Source: Clostridium thermobutyricum
GTDB taxonomy: Bacteria > Bacillota > Clostridia > Ch29
Length of the DNA: 36,196 nt
Assembly (NCBI GenBank): GCA_016841565.1
Contig: JAENYX010000029.1
Span: forward strand, 1 to 36,196
Direction of reading: 5' to 3'
Shown: positions 31,894 through 36,196 of the stretch, piece by piece
Layout of the letters: each line of letters opens with the position of its first letter
How positions within the stretch are numbered: the stretch's first letter is position 1
Translations under genes and position numbers: made by a program
Notes under the pieces: model-generated
Seen by the model: only the letters and a program-made list of their open reading frames with translations
What the model was told of the DNA's origin: nothing
The model's database searches: none

Positions 31894-32862
31894 TTATACC
31901 ACCTGCAAATGTGAGTTGACTTCGATGTACTCGATAATGCGGCGTAACTTGTCGGCAAACTTAAACCTTATGCTAATGTCGCCGCCCTCGTGTATCTTGA
32001 TATGGTCAACCAGCTCAATCAGTATTTCCCTTGTCAACTTGTCGATATTCTCATATTTTCGGAAAGCAGCCAAAAAAGGATTTTCAGCGTCTATACCGTT
32101 TTCCAGTCCGTCCCATTCTTTTTTCAGATTGGCGATAACCTCGCTGATGGCCTCATTCTGCCGCTCGTAATCTTCGCCCATGTAACGGTAACCATTGTGC
32201 GTAATGATACCGTCCTTCCAGTCCTGATAAAGCCCTTGCTTTTATCTCATGATTTTGGCAAGTTCTTTTTCTTTTGCGGGAATCAACTGTTCGAGCCGCA
32301 CAGACTGGCTTTCTTTGAGCGGAGCTATGTTGATTTGGGAAACGATAGCGGAGTAGATGACCGCAAGGTGTACCTGTTGCCGAATGGCATACAACGTAGC
32401 CGCTTCAAGCCTTGTGCTTTTAATCGAGTGCATGGTGCAGGCTTTTTTTGAAAGGCTCTTGTATGTGCCGCATTGGTAGTAAACATACAGTTCCTTGCTT
32501 GCTATCCGTGACATTGCCCTGCCGCAATCCGCACAGCGGAGGAAACCGCTGAACAAATAAAGTTGCTTTTGCTTTGGCGCGGTACGGGTATCGCGCTTTA
32601 ACAGTTGCTTAACCTTTTCAAAGGCTTTCCGGTCAACAAGCGGTTTATGGGTATTCTGAACGACAATCCAATCTTCTTCGGGAACGGCATAGATTTTATG
32701 TATCTTGTAGCTCTTGACACGGTTCCGGCCTTGCGCCATATCCCCGACATAAACAGGATTTTTCAGCATGTTGGTGACTGTTATGGTACTCCACATCGGC
32801 TTTGCCTGTCCGTTGGGGCAGTTGATATGATTGTTTAACTTACTGATGATATTACTTATCAA
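31894..32862 (-). pseudogene. Large serine recombinase, truncated and with an in-frame stop
   Basis: Two open pieces in one frame, 32242-32862 and 31894-32181, are split by a TAA at 32242-32244. The first carries the Recombinase domain (WSTITVTNMLKNPVYVGDMAQG region, in part) and a zinc ribbon (CADCGRAM, then CGTYKS...C). The second is the coiled-coil/C-terminal part (IRFKFADKLRRIIEYI). The N-terminal resolvase domain with the catalytic serine is entirely missing: the frame runs into the RNHCP gene at 32852. It cannot be active. In intact relatives this integrase would have moved the element. Confidence 0.88.
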
Positions 32863-33286
32863 ATGTCATGCTTCCGTCACCGCCCATAAGTCGTGTCATT
32901 TCTTCAATGCGTTCTAACGGAAATGGCGGTGATGCCAAAGGTTTCATAGCAATGGACATTAGCTTCATTGGATTATCGTCTGCCGCTATTCGATTTGAGA
33001 CGAATTTTCCGCAGAGTCGGCATCTATGAATTATAGCCCATTCACCACCTGCGCGCGCCCACACAGCTACCGGCTCCATAATACCGCCACAATCTGAACC
33101 TCTATCGCCAGGTTCATTATCAACATGCAAACTACACAAGCAATTTGAACAATGGTTTCTATGGTCAGTTCCAGCACTCGCCGATGTCATTAAGCGTCCA
33201 CAGATTTTGCAAACAAAGCTGTCGTTGCAAGCATGGTTTTTATAGTATCCTTTTAGATGCGTTTTCCTCTTGTTTTCTCGGTTCAA
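32852..33286 (-). CDS. RNHCP domain protein
   Basis: This 144-residue protein has multiple zinc-type cysteine pairs (CKICG, the family-naming RNHCSNCLCSLHVD, CGGIMEP, CRLCGK). The family pattern of two zinc ribbons is clear. The function of the family is not known; zinc and RNA or DNA binding are suspected. It starts with TTG after AGGAGG (8-nt spacing), and its start overlaps the stop of the CD3324-like gene. It is part of the mobile element and appears intact. Confidence 0.85.
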   Translation of the reverse strand: MNRENKRKTHLKGYYKNHACNDSFVCKICGRLMTSASAGTDHRNHCSNCLCSLHVDNEPGDRGSDCGGIMEPVAVWARAGGEWAIIHRCRLCGKFVSNRIAADDNPMKLMSIAMKPLASPPFPLERIEEMTRLMGGDGSMTFDK

Positions 33287-33651
33287 GGAATTGTCCTCCT
33301 AAAAGCAATGATTATACTTTTGGGGAGATTTAGAACGATTTGCACAAACCTCCCTGTCCGAGAACACTCTCCATTTGATAGTTGCTCAACATATTGCATC
33401 CTCCTTGCGTTATTTGCTTTTGGCGACAAATAGAACTTATTTGCCAGTTGCGGGACAGGTGTACCACGCTGGTATTCCGTAAAAATGGTTGCATTACGTT
33501 CGCCAAGCAATTGTCTGCTATTACTTAATTCGCCCCAGCCTTTTTTGTTTTCTTCTTTACGAGGAATATAAAGATATTCGCCGTCAATATGTTGTTGTAT
33601 TGCCATAATCAAATCATCTGGCAATACACAGATTGCATTTTTATAGCCCAT
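33283..33651 (-). CDS. CD3324-family protein with an altered C-terminus
   Basis: The first 85 residues match the CD3324 type of small Firmicute proteins (LIMAIQQHIDGEYLYIPRKEE, and the helix-turn-helix-like LANKFYLSPK). After SPK the usual SIQRI ending is replaced by about 35 unrelated residues. The reading stays open to a TGA that overlaps the next start. A strong ribosome site and a 20-codon ORF (MLSNYQMESV...) are nested inside this tail, which suggests a deletion or joining of two genes. Function unknown. Confidence 0.65.
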   Translation of the reverse strand: MGYKNAICVLPDDLIMAIQQHIDGEYLYIPRKEENKKGWGELSNSRQLLGERNATIFTEYQRGTPVPQLANKFYLSPKANNARRMQYVEQLSNGECSRTGRFVQIVLNLPKSIIIAFRRTIP

Positions 33652-33786
33652 TGTGCGCCTCCTATAATAATCAAAAAATAGGATTACGCAAGGACTATCC
33701 TCATATTTGAATTATGCGATAGCCCTTGCTGCGCACAATACCGACTCCAATGCACCTTTAGGGATAAGACAACGCTCCTTTCGTAT

Positions 33787-34863
33787 TTATCTATTGTTCT
33801 TGTCTTTAATATGCTTCTTTAATTGTTTCATTTCACCCTTGCCGCCGAACATTCTATTGAGTTTCTCGTTTTCAAGCTGGCGGGCATTTAATCCGGCGTA
33901 TGATGCTTCCCGTTGCAATTTTTGATAGCTCTCAAAGCGTTTTTCGGACAGTATTCCATTTTCGATTGCTTTTCTAATGGCGCAGCCCGGCTCTGCTCCG
34001 TGAGAACAGTCGCCAAATTTGCACCGGGCGGCAATTCCTTCAATATCTTCAAAGGTTTTTGACAGGTTGCCCGTATAAATCTGCAACTCTCGCATGCCGG
34101 GCGTGTCTATGACAATGCCGCCATTTGGCAATAGCAATAGTTGGCGGTGGGTTGTGGTATGTCTGCCCTTGGCATCATCCTCCCGTATCGCTCTTGTTGC
34201 AAGCACATCCTGCCCCATAAGGCGGTTAATAAGTGTGGACTTGCCAACTCCTGATGAACCGACAAACGCAATCGTCTTTCCTTGCCCGATATAAGCGTTA
34301 ATCTCGTCAAATCCATTCCCGTTTTCAGAAGAACAGGTAATGACCTCCGCTCCCATGCTCACCGAAGCAATATCGTTAAGCTTCTGCGGTAAATCAATAC
34401 ACAAATCGGATTTTGTCAGAACGATAACCGGGGTCGCCATACTATCCCATGCGATTGTTAAATATCGTTCAATTCGCCGGATATTAAAATCCGCATTGAG
34501 CGACATACAAATGAAGATAGTGTCAATATTGGCCGCAATCACCTGTCCGGCATTTTCCGTACCGGCAGATTGCCGCGCTAAAACGCTTTTGCGGCGCAGG
34601 ATATGATGAATGATTGCATTACCGGTGCTTCCGTCCAATCGGTCAATCATCACCCAATCCCCAACGGCGGGGAAGCTGGTTTGGCCGTTTGCGTGGTAAG
34701 CAAATTTACCCGAAACACTTGCATCTATTTCTCCGTATTCACTAACTACTTTATATAGATCGCGGTGTTGCTCGGTAACTCTGGCGATAAACAAGCCATT
34801 ATATAAGGTTGCCTCCTGTTCAAAGCGTTTGTTTAGTCCGTAGTTTTTCAAATTGATATTCAA
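33787..34863 (-). CDS. rsgA: Ribosome small-subunit-dependent GTPase RsgA (mobile copy)
   Basis: The product is about 358 residues from TTG at 34863, with AGGA upstream. It has an OB-fold N-terminus, then the circularly permuted GTPase order: G4 VLTKSD, G1 GSSGVGKST, G3 DTPGM. A C-terminal zinc site follows (CKFGDCSH...GC). RsgA assists maturation of the 30S subunit. This copy lies inside a mobile element and is preceded by a leader peptide and a terminator. This arrangement is familiar from ribosome-targeting antibiotic resistance genes, so induction by stalled translation is plausible. Confidence 0.92.
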   Translation of the reverse strand: MNINLKNYGLNKRFEQEATLYNGLFIARVTEQHRDLYKVVSEYGEIDASVSGKFAYHANGQTSFPAVGDWVMIDRLDGSTGNAIIHHILRRKSVLARQSAGTENAGQVIAANIDTIFICMSLNADFNIRRIERYLTIAWDSMATPVIVLTKSDLCIDLPQKLNDIASVSMGAEVITCSSENGNGFDEINAYIGQGKTIAFVGSSGVGKSTLINRLMGQDVLATRAIREDDAKGRHTTTHRQLLLLPNGGIVIDTPGMRELQIYTGNLSKTFEDIEGIAARCKFGDCSHGAEPGCAIRKAIENGILSEKRFESYQKLQREASYAGLNARQLENEKLNRMFGGKGEMKQLKKHIKDKNNR

Positions 34864-34916
34864 TGGTTTCAAATCCTTTCGCAAAGTATATGCGTACCAA
34901 ATAGCCTTGCGACAAT

Positions 34917-34940
34917 AAAAAAACGCAGTTACCCACTGCG
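34917..34940 (-). terminator. Attenuator in the rsgA leader
   Basis: CGCAGT (34924-34929) pairs with ACTGCG (34935-34940). On the minus strand seven T follow, 54 nt before the rsgA start. Another stem (AAGTG/CACTT, 34959-34977) lies just upstream and could compete. The arrangement would stop most transcripts before rsgA. Confidence 0.65.
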
Positions 34941-35055
34941 CTGCAAAACAAACAAAAGAAAGTGGCAAATAGACACTTCTCCGTCATTTCGTAAGGCATT
35001 TGGGTACACGAAACAAGCAGGTCAAAATCCCGCTTCCGTGACACAAATAATTACC

Positions 35056-35073
35056 TTACCGAACGACCGACAT
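35056..35073 (-). CDS. Putative 5-codon leader peptide of rsgA (MSVVR)
   Basis: ATG-TCG-GTC-GTT-CGG-TAA follows AAGAGG at 7-nt spacing and begins about 20 nt after the predicted transcription start. Very short leaders of this kind control ribosome-linked resistance genes. An overlapping ATG four bases upstream would give MDVGRSVR. Confidence 0.45.
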   Translation of the reverse strand: MSVVR

Positions 35074-35100
35074 CCATACACCTCTTTCTTATTTGAATGT

Positions 35101-35129
35101 AGTTTACCACTATGTTGTTGAATTGTCAA
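35101..35129 (-). promoter_or_regulatory. Promoter of the rsgA leader
   Basis: On the minus strand, a perfect TTGACA (35124-35129), a 17-nt spacer and TAAACT (35101-35106) form a strong promoter. Transcripts would begin near 35094. Confidence 0.7.
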
Positions 35130-35268
35130 ATTACTGTTTTGCGTCACTTTCGATGTTCCACTAAACGGCAAGCAGGACAACTGTGGCCACAGTTGCACAT
35201 TTTTTGTATTTCCTTATTCAGCATAGAATAAGGCTTTTTTGCAGTTTTCCTAATTCATTTGGCTAATA

Positions 35269-35388
35269 GTACCCTCTGCACCAGAAGCGCCTGTTACCAT
35301 ATTTGTATTTCAGGTTTGCATGCCTATCAAATATCATCAATGAGCTTTTCCCTTTAAGGTAACCCATAAAACTGGACACGCTTATCTT
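35269..35388 (-). pseudogene. IS200-like transposase TnpA, middle fragment
   Basis: The minus strand reads ISVSSFMGYLKGKSSLMIF and on to RRFWCRGYY, a well-known part of IS200-type TnpA. The first roughly 65 residues, including the HxH motif, are deleted: the left-end hairpin lies directly upstream. The frame is cut at 35266-35268 by the serine-recombinase element. Confidence 0.88.
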
Positions 35389-35399
35389 AGAAGGTTTGG

Positions 35400-35422
35400 A
35401 ACCACCTGCATAGCAGGTGGTT
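35400..35422 (+). repeat. Left-end hairpin of the IS200-like element
   Basis: AACCACCTGC-ATA-GCAGGTGGTT is a perfect 10-bp stem. It resembles the right-end hairpin at 31579-31599 in sequence and orientation, as expected for IS200/IS605 ends. Confidence 0.6.
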
Positions 35423-35433
35423 TTCGTTAGACA

Positions 35434-35481
35434 ATAAGCAAGCGGTTTTCCTCGATTAATAGAGGAAAACCGCTTGCTTAT
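35434..35481. repeat. 20-bp perfect inverted repeat at the tRNA-Ser 3' end
   Basis: Two 20-bp arms (35434-35453 and 35462-35481; core AAGCAAGCGG) enclose 8 nt. The last base of the right arm overlaps the A of the encoded CCA of tRNA-Ser(CGA). It may act as the tRNA terminator or processing stem, though no clear T-run follows on the minus strand. Confidence 0.75.
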
Positions 35482-35569
35482 GGCGGAGAGGGTGGGATTC
35501 GAACCCACGTGCGCTTTCGCGCAAACTGATTTCGAGTCAGCCCCGTTATGACCACTTCGATACCTCTCC
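35481..35569 (-). tRNA. tRNA-Ser(CGA)
   Basis: The 89-nt class II tRNA has an acceptor stem GGAGAGG/CCTCTCC, an anticodon stem CTGA/TCAG with anticodon CGA, a long variable arm (GCGCGAAAGCGC), GGTTCGAATCC, and encoded CCA. Confidence 0.96.
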
Positions 35570-35580
35570 ATATATTTTTA

Positions 35581-36024
35581 TTATCTTCTTCCCTGAAAAA
35601 ACTGCTTCAAAAGCTCCGAGCATTGGTCCTGCATGACCCCGTAAACAACCTTTGCCCTGTGGTTTAACCTTTTATCCTGCACTATATTGTACACCGAACC
35701 TGCAGCTCCGGCATTAAAGTCAAAGGCTCCTATCACTACATAGTCCAGCCTTGCCTGGACTATGGCTCCCGCACACATGGCACAGGGCTCCAGAGTGACT
35801 ACCATTGTGCATCCTTCCAGCCTCCAGCCGCCAAGCCTCCGACAGGCTTCTCTTATGGCAATAATCTCGGCATGGGCCGTTGCATCCTTCAAAGTCTCGG
35901 TAAGGTTATGCGCCCTTGAAAGAATTTCCTCCCCTTTCACAATTACAGCCCCCACCGGCACTTCTCCTTTTTTAAATGCGGTGTGAGCCTCCAGCAGGGC
36001 CAATTCCATATATTTAGCATGCAT
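35581..36024 (-). CDS. tadA: tRNA-specific adenosine deaminase TadA
   Basis: The 147-residue zinc deaminase converts A34 to inosine in tRNA-Arg(ACG). It has the HAE motif (near 57) and PCAMCAGAI (near 87-95), with the FNAGAAGSVYNI loop. The length is normal for the family. It is flanked by tRNA genes. The ATG at 36024 is used; a second ATG five codons later has a weaker claim. TadA near dnaX and SRP RNA is the usual Firmicute order, here pushed apart by inserts. Confidence 0.94.
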   Translation of the reverse strand: MHAKYMELALLEAHTAFKKGEVPVGAVIVKGEEILSRAHNLTETLKDATAHAEIIAIREACRRLGGWRLEGCTMVVTLEPCAMCAGAIVQARLDYVVIGAFDFNAGAAGSVYNIVQDKRLNHRAKVVYGVMQDQCSELLKQFFQGRR

Positions 36025-36057
36025 ATCCTTAACGCCCCCTTGGGGGAAATCAAAAAC

Positions 36058-36134
36058 TGGTGCGCATGGAGGGACTTGAACCCCCGGCCTACGGTTTAGG
36101 AAACCGCCGCTCTATCCTGCTGAGCTACATGCGC
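36058..36134 (-). tRNA. tRNA-Arg(CCT)
   Basis: The 77-nt tRNA has an acceptor stem GCGCATG/CATGCGC, a D arm AGCTCAGCAGGATAGAGC, an anticodon loop TTCCTAA with anticodon CCT, a T arm GGGGGTTCAAGTCCC, and encoded CCA. Confidence 0.95.
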
Positions 36135-36196
36135 AAATGGATACAGTAGATATAATACATTGAAAAACCCATTTTGTCAAGAACCTAATATCAGGC

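Larger units (their letters stand above)
31847..35265. mobile_element. Decayed serine-recombinase integrative element inserted in IS200 tnpA
   Basis: The two ends interrupt tnpA between CRGYY and VNAVGRN, and removing the segment rejoins the reading frame exactly. ATA is shared at both junctions. From the TA core, 12 bp separate each junction from an inverted ATTAGGAAAAC (31859-31869 and, inverted, 35244-35254). A broken large serine recombinase lies 47 bp from the left end, where such integrases usually sit. The cargo is a CD3324-like gene, an RNHCP gene and rsgA. Confidence 0.85.

Noticed and set aside
35263..35571. A 102-residue protein gene across tRNA-Ser
   Set aside because: Its first half is the tRNA read as protein; its second half is the IS200 TnpA fragment, annotated separately.

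Overview
The window looks like the chromosome of an anaerobic, spore-forming member of the Clostridia. Evidence: pyruvate:ferredoxin oxidoreductase, class III ribonucleotide reductase, rubrerythrin, an electron-bifurcating flavoprotein complex, the sporulation genes bofA and gerM-like, and a large Bacillus-type SRP RNA next to dnaX. I cannot name the species. Most genes lie on the minus strand.

Layout, left to right. (1) 0.1-3.5 kb: two ribosomal protein L25/Ctc paralogues flank a tandem pair of family-4-type uracil-DNA glycosylases, then rubrerythrin. (2) 3.7-6.8 kb: four-subunit pyruvate:ferredoxin oxidoreductase (porGDAB) with an unusual cluster of ATAACAG sites upstream. (3) 7.0-9.9 kb: nrdD-nrdG with tandem NrdR-type boxes upstream. 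(4) 10.1-22.5 kb: a segment bounded by two inverted copies of a MITE-like repeat. It holds bofA and yaaL, a GerMN lipoprotein, a three-gene plus-strand operon (NuoE-like, NuoF-like and a 1192-residue 2Fe-2S/GltD/NuoG fusion) that resembles the Sporomusa-type bifurcating transhydrogenase, two lipoproteins around a structured RNA resembling HEARO/omega RNA, and a small lipoprotein. (5) 22.7-26.2 kb: recR, yaaK, dnaX, a PaaI-type thioesterase and SRP RNA. The familiar dnaX-yaaK-recR-yaaL-bofA order is split by about 11.6 kb of other genes. (6) 26.4-31.6 kb: corA, tRNA-Ser(GGA), two XRE regulators, a VanY-type carboxypeptidase, msrB and a small encapsulin-cargo-like ferritin. (7) 31.6-35.4 kb: a decayed IS200-like element whose tnpA is interrupted by a 3.4-kb insertion. 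The insertion carries a broken large serine recombinase, an RNHCP protein, a CD3324-like protein and an RsgA GTPase preceded by a leader peptide and a terminator-type attenuator. (8) 35.4-36.2 kb: tRNA-Ser(CGA), tadA and tRNA-Arg(CCT).

How the genes fit together: POR makes reduced ferredoxin, and the bifurcating complex would balance ferredoxin, NADH and NADPH. NrdDG makes deoxynucleotides without oxygen. Rubrerythrin, MsrB and the ferritin-like protein handle oxygen and iron stress. The most notable finds are the exactly reconstructable insertion into tnpA with symmetric attachment arms, the attenuator-controlled mobile rsgA, the orphan structured RNA and the fused transhydrogenase subunit.
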